64,000 bases of DNA from Whalleya microplaca (taxonomy: Eukaryota > Ascomycota > Sordariomycetes > Xylariales > Xylariaceae). The stretch spans positions 186,001 through 250,000 of the forward strand of contig MU385755.1 of the NCBI GenBank assembly GCA_022497155.1, written 5' to 3'. The position numbers were made by a program, and so were the translations under genes. This document shows, one piece after another, positions 1-12,327 of the stretch (position 1 is the first letter of the stretch; each line of letters begins with the position of its first letter). Under the pieces are notes generated by a model. That model saw nothing but the letters and a program-made list of their open reading frames with translations, searched no databases and was not told the DNA's origin.

Positions 1-922
1 CCGATTCTTGAAGTGAAGCTCTACATCTACCAGCTTTTTCGCGCTCTAGCCTACATTCATTCCCAAGGAATCTGCCACCGTGACATCAAGCCGCAAAACC
101 TCTTGCTTGACCCAAACACTGGTGTACTCAAGCTATGCGATTTTGGAAGTGCGAAGATCCTAGTTGAGAATGAGCCTAATGTTTCATACATTTGCTCTAG
201 ATACTACCGAGCACCGGAACTCATCTTTGGTGCCACCAATTACACCACCAAAATCGGTAGGTTGAAATGCCTCTACTATGTGTTCACATATTCGCGTGAG
301 AAAAATGCTCATCAGGTCTTCTAGATGTTTGGTCAACAGGCTGCGTGATGGCAGAATTGATGCTGGGTCAACCTCTGTTCCCTGGAGAATCTGGTATCGA
401 TCAATTAGTAGAAATCATCAAGGTGCTGGGAACTCCGACGCGAGAACAAATCCGAACTATGAATCCGAATTATATGGAGCACAAGTTTCCCCAAATCAAA
501 CCGCACCCATTCAGTAAGGTGTTTAGGAAGGCAGATTCGAATGCCCTTGATTTGATAGCAAGATTGCTGGAATACACGCCGACGGAACGCCTCGGCGCTA
601 TTGATGCTATGGTCCATCCGTTCTTCGACGAGCTTCGAGATCCCCACACGAAACTGCCGGATTCGCGACACTCGAGCGGGCAGATGAGAGATCTACCAAA
701 CCTCTTCGACTTCTCCAGGCACGGTGAGTATAATGCCACTTGATCTTGAATGATAATTGCGCGATTGCTAATTAGACTCTATGTACAGAACTATCCATCG
801 CACCGCCACTCAACCACAAACTAGTTCCTGCTCATATGAAATCTGTCTTGGCATCGCGTGGACTCGATATAGACAACTTTACGCCCATGACGAAGCAAGA
901 AATGGCGGCAAAATTAGATTGA
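1..922 (+). CDS. GSK3: Glycogen synthase kinase 3 homologue, 5' partial
   Basis: Serine/threonine kinase of the GSK-3/shaggy family, which phosphorylates primed substrates in signalling, morphogenesis and stress control. The window opens inside the catalytic domain. Exons are 1-256, 325-723 and 789-922, giving 262 residues. Visible motifs, numbered from the first residue in the window, are the catalytic loop HRDIKPQN (Asp28), the metal-binding DFG (Asp47), the activation-loop tyrosine typical of GSK-3 in [13 protein letters not shown] (Tyr63), and the C-lobe stretch [19 protein letters not shown]. Both introns (68 and 65 bases) have good GT/AG borders, and the frame is continuous across them: the codon GAT of DVWS and the GAA after FSRH are restored by splicing. 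The stop is TGA at 920-922 after KLD. Only the N-terminal lobe, with the ATP-binding Lys, is missing to the left. Family assignment is very secure; the locus name in this species is unknown. Confidence 0.95.
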
Positions 923-2855
923 GCGGTGGCTTCCAGCTACGCTCTTGTTCCGCCTGAGCCCTAGCGCTCGGATTGTCGCTGTGGCGTTCACTCACTGACT
1001 GAGCCTGTAAAATTGGCTCAAATTTGTCGGCTCGACTTTTTTGAAGACGACCAAACTGGAAAACAGCGACTTCTCAACAAACCTCGGTGCGCTTTTCGGC
1101 TTGAACCATGATAAGGACTCAAGGACAATATGATGTAAAGCTCGAGAGAGGGGGGGGAGCTAGGTTCTCCAGGGATTTGGCGTGCTGGGGAAGTTGTTTA
1201 GGGGGGTGTTGTTAGGAGCGCTCGGCGAATTCGAGGCTTGTTTGGGTCTTGACATCTCCGTCCCGTCTGCAACATGACAGCTGCTATACAACATCCTGGA
1301 GTACTGACTGGAAGCACGGCATCCGACAGGCGTTCTTAGACTTCTCTCTATGCATGACCGAGACGGCATTTGCTTTTATTTATCTTGTTCGATAACTCGC
1401 TTTTGTCCTTGTGGTGGGCGACCACAAGGAGGCGGTTCCCCCTTTCATGGTCTTCCGAGATATTCCCCACGTATGTTACAGGGGAAACACAATGGCGTAT
1501 ATGTTATTTTGTGAGAGGTGGAGGAGGGTGTTGGAGTGTAGTATTGAATGACACGTGGGCGATGAAATGGATGGAACATGATATTCAACCGGCAAGCTTC
1601 CCTGTCTAAGCAGCAATGGCATTTGGGGGGAACTGGGGCACCTTCGAGGAAACTCGGCATGACTTCTAAAAGATTTCTTTTTCTCTTCCTCGAAAGGCGT
1701 ACTCTGAGATGCGTCACGTCGACGGCGGTAACTAAAAGGGAGGGCCGGGTACTACTACTTCTGCTCAGATGGCCAGGAAAAGAAGACTGCGGCAATTACT
1801 GCTGCGTACTATTGTGAAGACAAGCCATTTGGTCCACGAGAACATCGACTTCAAACTCCAACAGCGCCCATTTGTGAATCTTGATACGTAATTACGAGTA
1901 GCTCATGATTGCGATGCTTGCGTTCTGCTCGTGTAATACGTCCGTGTAATACTACCTACTACCTTATTGTAGTTGATTAAGTAAATGTAGAGTTGGGCTC
2001 TGCCGACCATTCAGGTCCACTTGTTGAGCTTAGCCACCAGGCCGCACTTTGGGCAGTCGAAGGGAGTTCAGGATATTAGATGATCAAAAGAAGATTCGTC
2101 AAGGTCCAGAGACCAAGTGTGCCCGTGAGGTGGATGGCCACCCCCGGTCAAAATTGATTGGCCTCGATTCTGTGACATTTTCTTTTATACAATTTGTAGG
2201 TGAATGGTGTTCGGAGTTGGATCCGACTCGGTATTTCAGGCACTTGTGGGATATGTAGAGAGGTAGCAACAACGTAATGGTATATCTAATAATAGGAGGT
2301 TGACCCAAGTGAATACCGGCAGCATGATATTGAAGCTACTATATGGGTGATACAGACGTCCCGTCTATCACGTTGAATCTGCAAAGTGCTGCATAAGAAG
2401 ACCTCAGAATGACAAGGTTAGATGAGATCGAGGTCACTCCAGCAGAGTTGGGATTTAAAAATAGCCATTGAACAACAAATCACATCGAACATTAGAATTA
2501 TTGTAGATCAGATTCATCCATATTTTGTTTGCGACTTAATCTACTGCCTCGGAGAATCCTTCCATCCGCTTAGCACCTTTTACTAGGTAACCCAAGTAAG
2601 TACCTGCCTATCCGTCTATCTAGAGGGCACTCGTGCTTACGTAACTGTATGTATGTACGTAGGTACATACTCAGAAGGCACTCTGAATGTAGTGGTCCGT
2701 GCACTGCACTTATTCACGTTCCAGGTTCCGTGTTCCGTCACGTCGTGGACCTGACTGAAGCAAGCTGCTGCTAGTTCGCGATATCTTTCATAAGCTAGTT
2801 ACTTAACCTCAAGTGCTACCTTTTCGAGAGCATCAATTCCAACCCCATCGACAAT
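923..2855. other. Intergenic, GSK3 3' side to CBP80 promoter
   Basis: No supportable gene. Open frames around 1445-1817 on both strands lack family resemblance. It holds a G-run near 1150 and, at about 2585-2670, a patch of TAGGTA/TACGTA/GTACGTAGGTAC words of the kind repeated in other promoters of this window. The last few hundred bases should contain the CBP80 promoter and leader. Confidence 0.6.
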
Positions 2856-5452
2856 ATGGCCGACTACGATCGCCGGCAGTCCGGTGGTGGTTATAACAAT
2901 CGCAAAAGGCGCTTCAGAGGTAAGATGACAATTCGTTTGAAATTTCCATATCGCGTCAGCAGCTCGCAGCCTTCAGCCTTCAGCCTTAGAGAGAGAAAGC
3001 TCATGCTAATTAAGCATCGTTCGTTCTTAGATGATGATGAATTCGATCGCCGGCCACAGCGCAGACGCTACGACGCGCCACTTCCTGTCCGCATACGCAA
3101 GCAGCTCCTAGGTCTAGCTGAATCGCCTTTGCGACGATGGCATGAGGAGGTCCAATCTATCGCCCACGTTGTGGCCGACAACTACGAGGACCAGGAGCTT
3201 CGCACAAACTTCCTGGACCTCGTGCCGCAGATGGTCATCGAACAGCCGCTCAAGACACCGTTCGTGGCAGCTGTGGTACTGGTCATCAACTCTCTGAAGC
3301 CTGATGTCTTGGACGAGCTTCTGGCCCGCGTCGCCACTGCGACCGAAGAAAAGGTGAAAGTCGGCGAGTGGAGAGATGTCAAGCTCTACCTCAAGTTCCT
3401 AGCCTGTCTTCAGAGCTGCTTGGAGGGAGACGGCCTGTTTCCTCTGTTGGAAGTGCTCTTCAGCCGCGCTGTCGATCTACAGACCGCCAGCTCTGATGAT
3501 GTGAGTCCGCAAAGCCCACAAGCCTACCGCGTACCTTATCATTCATTCTAGCCTATTGACATGTATGCTTGCAGACCATTGGAACCGAGCTTGTTAAGAT
3601 CATTCTCCTGACGATACCGTACATCATGGCCACCGCACCTACACAATGGCAGCAGAAGGCGGCTGAGCTCATGGACAAGACGGACGTCATCGCCTCCGAA
3701 CCGCACGCCCTACAAGTACTCATCGACCCGTATCACCCTGAACTAGGTACAGACAGCCCGACGGCAAACATGAGCCTCATTGGTTTGTTGCAGAAGCAGC
3801 TCCAAAATGAGGCCATTAATGGCTGGGAGCTTTCTTGCCTGCCAAGACCGTGGCAGATGCCCCTCGAGGAGATCGAACAGCAAGAAAAGCTAGACAATGC
3901 ACAAAAGCACACACTACCAGGCATATCTATCCCAGAGAGAGTCATCACTGGCCCGCGCCCGCTGTTTCCCGAAATCTATTTCTCCGTCTACCTGAACCAA
4001 GACATCGAATCTGTCCCCCCCGTTAGCAGTATCGCGTCGTCGTTGATTAGGGACGCACTGCTAGACACTATCAACATCCTAGACTTCAACCGCAACGCCA
4101 CTGCCCGCTTTCTCATTGATGTAGACTGCTATTTCGCGCCCGGCACGTTTATTAAACGTGCGACGCCGTTTGACCGGCTACGAGACATCGAGGGAGACCG
4201 CTCGACCTGGAAGCCTGAAGATGTCGCCGTTGATGCCGTCTTCTCACAGCTGTTCGCGCTCCCAACGCCGGAACACAAGCTCGTCTATTATCATTCCGTT
4301 TTGACCGAATCCTGCAAGATTGCGCCTGCGGCGGTGGCCCCCAGCTTAGGCCGAGCTATTCGGTATTCGTACCAGAATATTCATCGCCTTGACCTGGAAC
4401 TTTCTTACCGCTTTCTAGACTGGTTCACCCACCATCTCAGCAACTTTGGATTCATGTGGAAGTGGATAGAGTGGGTGGAGGATGTCAATTTTCCTGACAT
4501 GCATCCATGCAAAGCCTTCATTATCGGTGCGTTAGATAAGGAGATTCGCCTCAGCTTCGCCCAACGTATCAAGGGCACGCTGCCTGAGCCCTATCAAGTC
4601 CTTATTGGCCCCGAGAAGGAGCAAGACACGCCTGAATTCAAGTTCAATGATGATCGTAAGTCAACATTCCCCAGGGTCAGCACCAACGAGCACTAATGTT
4701 TTTATTCAGATACACCGTTCGCTGAGGAAGGCAAGGAGCTCGCTGCGCTTCTCAAACGCAAAGCTCCAGACGAGGAGATTCAGCCCGTAATTGATCGAAT
4801 CCACTCTGCAGCACTGGATCAATCTATCGATCCTCTAGTCTCGAGCACCGATGTTTTCATGACTGCCGTCTGCTGGGTCGGATCCAAGTCGCTCTCTCAT
4901 GTACTTGCCTGTATCGAGCGAACTAAGGATAGGCTTCTAGATGCTGGCGCAGCGTCCGAGGCGGCTAGAGCCCAAATCATCACTGCGGTCATGGCTTACT
5001 GGTCCGCTCATCCGGGCGTGGCCATCAGCATTGTCGAGAAGCTACTTAACTACTCAATCGTCACACCCGGCGCGGTAATAGACTGGGCCCTGGTCAGCGA
5101 TCGTGCCGGCCCTTATGGCCAGGCACTCAGCAAAGCTTGGGTGTTCGAGCTAGTGCTCAATACCGTAGTTAAGGTCACCGGTCGCCTGAGACAGGTTGTG
5201 AGTAGCGGCATGAACGAGGGCGCTGAAGAGGAAGTGGCGGCCATGCGCGAGCTCTTCAAGGGCATGGAGGATGCCCTACTCAGCTGGGCGCAAGGCACCA
5301 AGGACCAGATTATGGACCCCGTGGTGTCCGACGGTGGAGAGGATCTAGTGAAGCGCTGGGGCGAGCGATGGCTTCGGGTGTTTAGACGAAGGTCGGCCAT
5401 CGAGGAGGCATTCTTGCTCGAGCAGAAGGCTGCTGCTGCCGCTTCTTCTTAG
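2856..5452 (+). CDS. CBP80: Nuclear cap-binding complex large subunit (CBP80/NCBP1)
   Basis: Large subunit of the nuclear cap-binding complex, which with CBP20 binds the m7G cap of nascent transcripts and supports splicing, export and decay. Exons are 2856-2919, 3031-3500, 3575-4655 and 4710-5452, giving 785 residues, close to the usual CBP80 size. The start MADYDRRQSGG is followed by an Arg-rich tail (NRKRRFR, then RRPQRRRYD), which fits the family's basic N-terminal nuclear signal. An N-terminal MIF4G helical repeat follows (LRTNFLDLVPQMVIEQPLK), then the second repeat block (PGTFIKRATPFDRLRDIE) and the C-terminal block (VMAYWSAHPGVAISIVEKLL) typical of CBP80. All three introns start GTAAG or GTGAGT and join in frame (phases 1, 0, 1). 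The gene converges with FLX1. The family call is strong; exact splice sites are predicted from sequence. Confidence 0.93.
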
Positions 5453-6656
5453 GGTTGCATGATTATTGTGTATGTGGCTTACGAGCTGAGCAAAAGTTCT
5501 CGCCGGCTTCAAATTAGTTAGCATGGATTACTGGGGGCCGTGTTAGGTCGCATCGCCAAACGAGCTTGCACCATTACCCATGCCAAACGGGATATAAACG
5601 CTGGGCTGACTTGTAGATTATTGGAATTGGGCTCTAAATCCTTCATTGCGGCCCGGCTGGCTGACTCGGAAACTCGTTTCTCAGAGCTTATACCAAAGGT
5701 GGTGGTGGTGGTCACACAGATGCCTTTCCATAGCCCGCCCCCCTCCCGTTCGGTCTTATCTATTGCGGCTGGGTGTATGTACGGCTTTTCCTTGCTTTTT
5801 GACAAACTGTTGTAGTATGGGCTGATAATTAAGCATGACTACCCACGATGACTCCCCAGATTAGCGATTACGCCTCAAGCCGCAAACATCATTGTGGCAT
5901 GATTAGATCAACTAGAATATGACCGGCAATAGTGATCTTGACCTAAGAGGAGAGGAGGAGAGCGAATCATACCTAATCGAGCTCCTTGTTGGTCTTTATG
6001 TAATGGAATGTTGGCGGGGCCGGTTTTTCTGTCATTATCAGTTGTAACGAAAATAATCCTAATCTAGCCGCTAAGATGGATTTCTTGGCCATGGTAAAGT
6101 TAAGAGTATTTGGATTTCATGCAGTGGTGTGAAGGTTCTATCAAGACTATGGTATTGGTTGGCGTCAGCCTCGCTACTTGGGGTTGCAAAGTGGTAAATC
6201 GAGAATGCTTCGTCAATCCATTGCTCTCTCTAAAACAGATATCGTCTACTCCATAGTCGACAATGGGAGCCTTTTAACTCCAGCTCTGTAAACCATTTTC
6301 TTAACTCAAATGGAGTAGGCTTTTTCATATTGATATCTATGATTGTCTAGATTAGGCTTGTCCTCGTAATGATCATGTCTAGAGAATGTTTCGGCCGTCC
6401 CTTATATTGTCAAAGGATGAACCTCGGATAGAAGATATATGTGTGAGTTACGAAGGTGTATAAACAGTGATTTCTAGCTTCAATTATCACCAGAACCCGT
6501 ATATACGTAGCGGCATGAAAGAACGAGGGTATCTTCGCGAGGCGGCTGTGCCGAGCGGATACTCATGGAATAATACAATGAAAGGGTATTTCTAGAACCA
6601 TGTACCATTATCAATACCAATCGCCAATACGTAATTTATCCCTTTTCAATATCCAA
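5453..6656. other. Intergenic between convergent CBP80 and FLX1
   Basis: No supportable gene. It should contain the two 3' UTRs. Open frames of about 90 codons at 5518-5815 overlap each other on opposite strands and resemble nothing I recognise. AT-rich in the centre (6050-6600). Confidence 0.6.
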
Positions 6657-7682
6657 TCATCCCACGCTTGTCCATCGAGGCAGGTAGAACTTCATGTTCT
6701 CATATACCAAGAATGTGACCCAGGTTGCGGGCAACACCCTTACGACCCCAGGAATGACACCGCGATAGAAGCCCCGCCAGCCCTCTTCCGTCCAGGTCCT
6801 TCTCACAACTCCTTGAATGCCTCGTCCAAATCGTTCCTCGGCGTTGTAATTTTGCAACCGGCTTCGAATGACCTGGTAGGGGTAGGTGACCGCGCCAGCG
6901 ACCAACTTGGCAAAACTAGAGATCACAAGGGTGGCCGGAACGCTCATCCCCTGCTTTTCGAGGCTGTCCAATTCCTCGGGCTTCCGAAGCCGCTTCCGAC
7001 GGGCAAAGTACATCCTCTTTATGGGGTCGTAGACCGCAAACTGCACGGCTCCGTGGGTCACGCCGACCATGCCGATCCCCAGGCCTCGGTAGAAGCCTCG
7101 CCATCCTTCATCTCTGAACAGCTGGGCAGCGCCGGCCCACATGCTGGGATAGGCGCCGGCGGCGCTCCGGTCGGACGACAGCATACGCGTCTTCAAGACC
7201 CAGATAGGGTTCGTGAGGGCCTGGGTGACGAGGCCGGCGACGCCCGAGGCTACAAAGTAGTCCTGCGGTGAGAGCGAGACATCGCTATTGCCCGGCGGCG
7301 TCTTGAAAGTCAAGATGGCTCGCTCCACGCGGGCTTTGAAGAAGAAGAAAGAGGCCCAACTGGTCGCATTACCGAGGAGATTTGGCGTGAGACCCCGGTA
7401 GAGAGATGCGACGGGGTGTTGTGTTTGTGTCAGAGTGCGAATCAGTGAAATGGTTGTCAGATTCTGAGGGCTTGCTGGACTACTCCGATGAACTGGTAAA
7501 GGAGGTGAGTCCACCTGTTTATTGAAAAATGGACGCAGAGTTAGTAGGGGTTATGACGTACTCTGCATTCGCGTTTTCACGATGTCGAGGGGATGGACGA
7601 CGAGTGTGGCGATGGACCCGGCGGATAACCCCGCGATGGACTCAACGAAGGCGGGAGAGATACCCGCATGATCCTGTGTCAT
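6657..7682 (-). CDS. FLX1: Mitochondrial FAD/folate-type carrier (SLC25, Flx1-like)
   Basis: Inner-membrane solute carrier of the SLC25 family, closest in sequence feel to yeast Flx1 and animal SLC25A32, which move FAD or folate into mitochondria. Exons are 7682-7562 and 7492-6657, giving 318 residues. The three carrier signature repeats are visible: HPLDIVKTRMQ, NPIWVLKTRML and YPYQVIRSRLQ. Each is followed by the usual Gly-aromatic segment (YRGLTPNLLGNATSW, FYRGLGIGMVGVTHG, FYRGVIPGVVRVLPAT). The first repeat spans the intron. The donor GTACGT lies after ATGCAGA and the acceptor is in TTTACCAG, giving KTRMQIHRSS in frame. An upstream CAG at 7515 would break the frame, so it was not used. 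The start is the ATG at 7682. It is divergent from URM1 with 372 bases between starts. Substrate assignment is by family resemblance only. Confidence 0.9.
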
Positions 7683-8054
7683 AGGGATGAGTTGAAAGGA
7701 ATTAATCACATTGTAAGGCTGTAAGGATGTCTCGGCTCGAGGTCATTGCCTGGTGGTGATATTCGTGGATAAGCTTAGAGCTACTAACGAAATATGCAAG
7801 TAAGTCACCTACGCACATTATCTATGCATGTAAGTTCTAGTTAGGTAAGGTAGCTAAGGTTCCGAGTGGACTTCGGCCCGAGGCGAACCGAGCCCACACT
7901 ACCTAGGTATCAAGTTCAATCTATTTAAGCCATATATCAGTCACTTAACCCATATTAGTTACATATCGGTGATTTACCCCGTATGTCATTCAGAACTTAG
8001 GCGTTAGCCAGAAAGCAAACGACCGTTCACTATTCACAACCCATCATAGTAGCC
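7683..8054. promoter_or_regulatory. Short divergent promoter FLX1 / URM1
   Basis: The 372 bases between the two opposite start codons must carry both promoters. The stretch contains the perfect palindrome TACCTAGGTA at 7900-7909 and related TTAGGTAAGGTAG and CACCTACG words. No clear TATA box. Regulatory role is inferred from position. Confidence 0.6.
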
Positions 8055-8629
8055 ATGTCTTCTACAACGGAAACAACAACTAAGGAGGATGAGGTGCCTA
8101 AGCTCTCGGTTGTGGTTGAGTTTTCGTAAGTCTTCAACACCCTCAGCAGGCCAGTTCGACTTCTGTGTAGCATTCCGAGATTTAGGTGCTGACGATGCAC
8201 ATAGAGGCGGACTCGAGATGCTATTCTCAGATCAACGCCGCCACTCATTGTCCATACCAGCCGCAGATAAAGAGGGGAAGCCGGTGACTATCGCTTATCT
8301 GATTAAGTATCTCTGTGATCATACGATGAATGACTCCCGCAAAGAGCTATTTGTTCTTGAAGCTCACTTGTAAGTCGCGTCATACCCTGATATCCAATTA
8401 TATCAATACTTTGCAAGGCTTTATCCCCTGCTGTGTCACCCAGCGATGGTTACATGTCACGCGCGTCTTCAGTCAACAACTCATAATAAGCATGATAACG
8501 TTGTAAGATAGGCGGCCCGGTATCCTTGTCCTGGTCAATGACGCGGACTGGGAACTGGAGGGTGAAGAGGACTACGAAATCCAAGCTGGAGATAACATCC
8601 TATTTGTCTCCACGCTGCATGGAGGTTAA
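8055..8629 (+). CDS. URM1: Ubiquitin-related modifier Urm1
   Basis: Ubiquitin-like sulphur carrier. It is activated by Uba4, supplies thiolate for 2-thiolation of tRNA wobble uridines, and can also be conjugated to proteins. Exons are 8055-8125, 8205-8369 and 8512-8629, giving 117 residues. The start [12 protein letters not shown] leads into a beta strand ([10 protein letters not shown]), then the Urm1 signature [11 protein letters not shown], the [10 protein letters not shown] helix, [17 protein letters not shown], and the C-terminal [10 protein letters not shown] followed at once by TAA. The terminal Gly-Gly is the residue pair thiocarboxylated by Uba4, and its position directly before the stop confirms the last exon. 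Phases 2 and 2 restore Ser and Leu codons across the two introns. The family identity is very clear, although no single continuous reading frame shows the whole protein. Confidence 0.95.
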
Positions 8630-10725
8630 CGAACTTCTCCTCGCAGCGCGCCTACACCGCTGTCATGATGCAGATGTGCGTAACCGCTGCATCCGTTACG
8701 GTTGCCAATAGGCGCATTCCGGCTCAGTCGAACTAGCTGCCGACTGCAGTCTGAACCATTACATTCTCGAATATTGCTTCTCTGAAGCGAGATATCGACA
8801 GGATTTTTTGACCGGCGTGGTGTCCTAGTCCCATCGTTCCAGCCAGGCGAATATGCGGCTGACTCGGCCCATGTTTTACGGCGAGCTGCAATGCCGCATA
8901 GCACCGGCGTAATTCAGTAAAATCCGAGTCCGCGGCCGAGAAGAACCTGATGGGCAGTCCAGCCCAGCCTCGAGAACGAAATCGGAAGCGCCCACATTAG
9001 TTCTCTGTCGTACCGATATGTGAGTCGTCTGTTGATCTAGGTGCTACAGCAGCGAACCAAATACGCGGGGTTCGAGCCCGTAGACTCGGCTGGCAAGTTA
9101 TAAGGCAAAGCATGGGGAAGCTTCTTTGACGGAAACTTAGTTGGCGGTGAGGCTTGCAGGGCGTTTGGCGTGCTGTCCCATCGCATTCACCTACCTACAG
9201 GGCTTCCTAAACAGGACACTTGCAGGGCATATCGACTAGGAACCTACATGATAGTCCGATGAGAGACTAGTTCACAAGACACATACTGTTTCTGTAGTCA
9301 AAAGGTTCAAGCCACCAAACAGACCTGAGCATTGTAGCATTTGTGACGCATGGTTTGGAGACGTGAATCGATCATTGGGGATCCCCTAACCTAATGAGGC
9401 ATTTGTTTATCTCGCCGACATAACTTCGGGAGTTGTCATCAGCCACCTTGCTGACCGCTTTATTTGGGGAGTATCGCGAACACATACATAGTAGAAACGA
9501 CTGGGACATGCTCACCTTTCGCAGCGAATGAGACACCTGTGCTCGTCATCTGGCGCACTTAAGGCCGGCGGCTCAAGCCCTTCCGGCCGCCGGGCCTAGC
9601 CTTTACCATTCAACATGTCTGCCCGTCAAGGAATGTTTATTGAGCGACGGCACCATTCGTCACACGCGGATGGCTGCAGCACGCAGTAACCTCTCGCTTG
9701 GCATATGACAAACATCATGAAGCTAGGCAGGAAAGGGGGCACTCGTTACAAAACCGTGTATTTCATTAGACAATGACCTGACAGACTAAGGTTAGTTGCT
9801 ATTTCCGCTGCAAGCAAGCTGCTTTACCTATGCAAAACATCCATGTTCTGCCGAATAACTCCTCAAGGTCTAGTAACCTTCATGCAAGATCTGGTATATC
9901 CTCCCCCAATGGCGGCAATAGTAAGACACCGCCAACCCAGGCACTGGTAAAATATGCACCGCTCTTTTCTCGTTGTCCAGCACCTGATTGGCAAAGCAAG
10001 TAATCCACCGTCCAGTCCGCCGCCGATGCGTGTCTACCAGATAATGCATTATGCCCCCTGCCCCCTTCCCCTCCCTTCTCTCCCCTATTATTTGTGAAAC
10101 TCGAATATATAGTCTCTGAGATAAGCGAAACAAGTACAGCCCTAACATACTATATAGTGAAAACCTTGGAAAAGTACAAGGAACACTGTAGGAGAGACAG
10201 CGTGGAGACAATAGACAGTTGCTGGAAGAGAAAATGGAATAGTGAAAACACCCCCAACGCCTTGTTGAAATTTGATGACAGAGCGCCGCCGAGCCAAATG
10301 GACCTGAAAGTCTGCCGCCCCGGATGGTAATTGATGACCGAGCCGACGAGGCTACTCTTCCTTCTCTAGATCCAACGCCGGCAGTTGACAGCGGGATACC
10401 GTTTTTGCTTTTTGGTCGATCTCGATCCCAAATCCTCGTGATGTAATAAAAGAATGATTGTCGTTTATGTCTTTGATAATGTATAAAAAAAATTGTAGGT
10501 TGAAAAAGCAACAGAAAGCCGCTCCAAATCTAACGATGTTTGGTATCTTTAATTCGAGTTGCACCGCCCGCTCATGATTTTACTGCCTAGTCCACTCCTA
10601 TTTGTCCATGTGTGGAGATCGTAGCCGTTCTCGCCGAGTCGTGCGTCGTACACCGACCAATTTACTGTCATCGTCGTGATCATCGAGTTTATTGAACCCG
10701 TGCAGTATGGTTGTTGAACACAGCC
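8630..10725. other. Intergenic between convergent URM1 and the zinc-finger gene
   Basis: No supportable gene. A 213-codon minus-strand frame (9870-10511) has no recognisable domain and reads as chance or 3' UTR of the zinc-finger gene. A GGTTCGAGCCC word near 9069 looks like a tRNA B box, but no matching acceptor stem or A box precedes it. Confidence 0.55.
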
Positions 10726-12225
10726 CTAGTACATCTGATATTGATGGGTTAGGTCACGGTTGTGTTCTCCCTCGTAGATAGCCCCCGGGCTAGTAGATGT
10801 GGTCGCCGTGCTACCAGAGCAGATACTTGCTTTATCCATATCGAACATTTCATAGGGAGCCTGGAGGTTGCGGGTAATTCCATAATGGCCAAGACCATCG
10901 TGATAAGGCAGGCCGTCGTGTGGTGGGAGTGGCACGGGTTGTGATATCTGACGTGTCACAGGCGCATGCTGAGGGTGGTAGTGACTCAGGAAATTGACAA
11001 TGCTGGGATCTGTATCCTTTAAATATTTACGATTGCTGCCGCGGCCTTTGATGCCTTTGTTGCTATTCCTGTACACCATGGCGAAATGCTGGACGAGCTC
11101 CTGGTCCTCTTCCGGCACTTTGGGCAACGAGCTCCATTTCTGCGTATAATATCGTATCTGCTCCATGTGGAAGTTGTTTTGATGATTCTATAGACGTTGA
11201 TAAGTATGCCTGCGTGAGTGTTCAATAAGATTTTGTATCGGACAGACCTTCAAATTCCCACGCGTGCCAAATCTCTTGTCACAATTGCGAAAGATGCAAG
11301 CGAATTTCTTGGTATTGTTGTGAATCTCCTTGTGTGCGCTGAGATTCCCGCGCTGAGCAAATCTCTTGCCACAAATGGCACAGGAGAAGGGTTTCTCCCT
11401 GGTGTGAACGCGAATATGGGTCTGCCAACCTTGTCAGAGAAGAATGTGGTGGTATCGTCGATGTCCGTACCTTCAAATTGCCCCGTTGGTTAGACCGATG
11501 ACCACAACCAGGTACTGGACATAGCTTCAATCGACCATCAGTAATTATACATATAACGGCTCAGGGCAAGCTCTTACATGAGGCCTCTCTCCAGTATGGA
11601 CCCGTTGGTGAATCTCGAGATGGGTTCTCTGGGAGAATCGCTTTTTACAGTCTTTAACCTCACAGACAAGTCGCTTTGGGCGCACCTTTCCATTTCGCTT
11701 GCATGCTGCGCTCGTTTTATCTGGGCTTGGGCATCTGCTATCTGTTTGTTGCGGTGGAGAGGGGTAGGCATCCTCAAGCTCGAGATGCTCTCCATTCTCG
11801 TCTTTCAACTGGATGGCCTTCATCATCACGTCGATATGGGTTGAGAAGGTATTCTGATCGTGATCGTTCTTAGTAGTATTGGGAGCAGTTGCCTTTGACT
11901 GATTGTGGGTTGCTGAAGTAGGCGATGTTCGCGCAGGGACTTGTGGCTCAGGCTTGATACAGGGGCTCACGTTTTGTCCCATCGAATGTTGGCCAGAAAC
12001 CCTCTGATAGCCCCCATGTATCCCTTCATTGCCGGTCGACATCGGACTAGGAGGCAAGTGTTCCTCTTGGTATGGTCTGAATGATGGCGCTATAGGAGGC
12101 GGGGGCGGGGATGGAGGCGTATAGCAACCGAAGCCGAACGAGTTATGCGACTCGTAATGTTGTACCTGCATACCTGGCATAGGGGAAACACCGGGCGCAT
12201 GAACCATCATGAACTGTGAGGGCAT
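10726..12225 (-). CDS. C2H2 zinc-finger transcription factor, four fingers, Azf1-like
   Basis: DNA-binding regulator of the Azf1-like group. Exons are 12225-11578, 11524-11471, 11421-11248 and 11187-10726, giving 445 residues from this ATG. The N-terminal half is low-complexity, rich in Pro, Ser and Gln (YTPPSPPPPPIAPSF), with a basic stretch before the fingers (KRNGKVRPKRLVCEVKDC). Four fingers follow in tandem: CEVKDC...HQRVH, CPVPGC...HIRVH, CAICGK...HKEIH and CIFRNC...HQNNFH, joined by TGERPH and TREKPF linkers. Introns interrupt the finger region three times, all phase 0, so finger 2 is split between exons 2 and 3. The reading frame stays open upstream of the chosen ATG to a TAG near 12358 without another ATG. 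A short upstream exon adding residues such as GPEYLIGPID is therefore possible. The four-finger layout and the last finger resemble yeast Azf1; orthology is an inference. Confidence 0.85.
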
Positions 12226-12327
12226 TTCCGGTCGCTGATTAGATTGGTAGGTATCGATGGGCCCAATCAGATATTCGGGACCTGGCTGTTGCGGTGGCCA
12301 TCGTCCCCAACTTGTGGGTTCTGGTGC

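Noticed and set aside
7493..7514. GTG or CAG at 7512-7517 as the start or acceptor of FLX1 exon 2
   Set aside because: No ATG there, and splicing at that CAG throws the first exon out of frame; the acceptor at 7493 restores the carrier motif.
9061..9090. tRNA-like B box (GGTTCGAGCCC)
   Set aside because: No A box and no acceptor or anticodon stem could be folded around it.
9870..10511. 213-codon open frame on the minus strand
   Set aside because: No domain, low-complexity composition, and it lies in the expected 3' region of the zinc-finger gene; read as chance.
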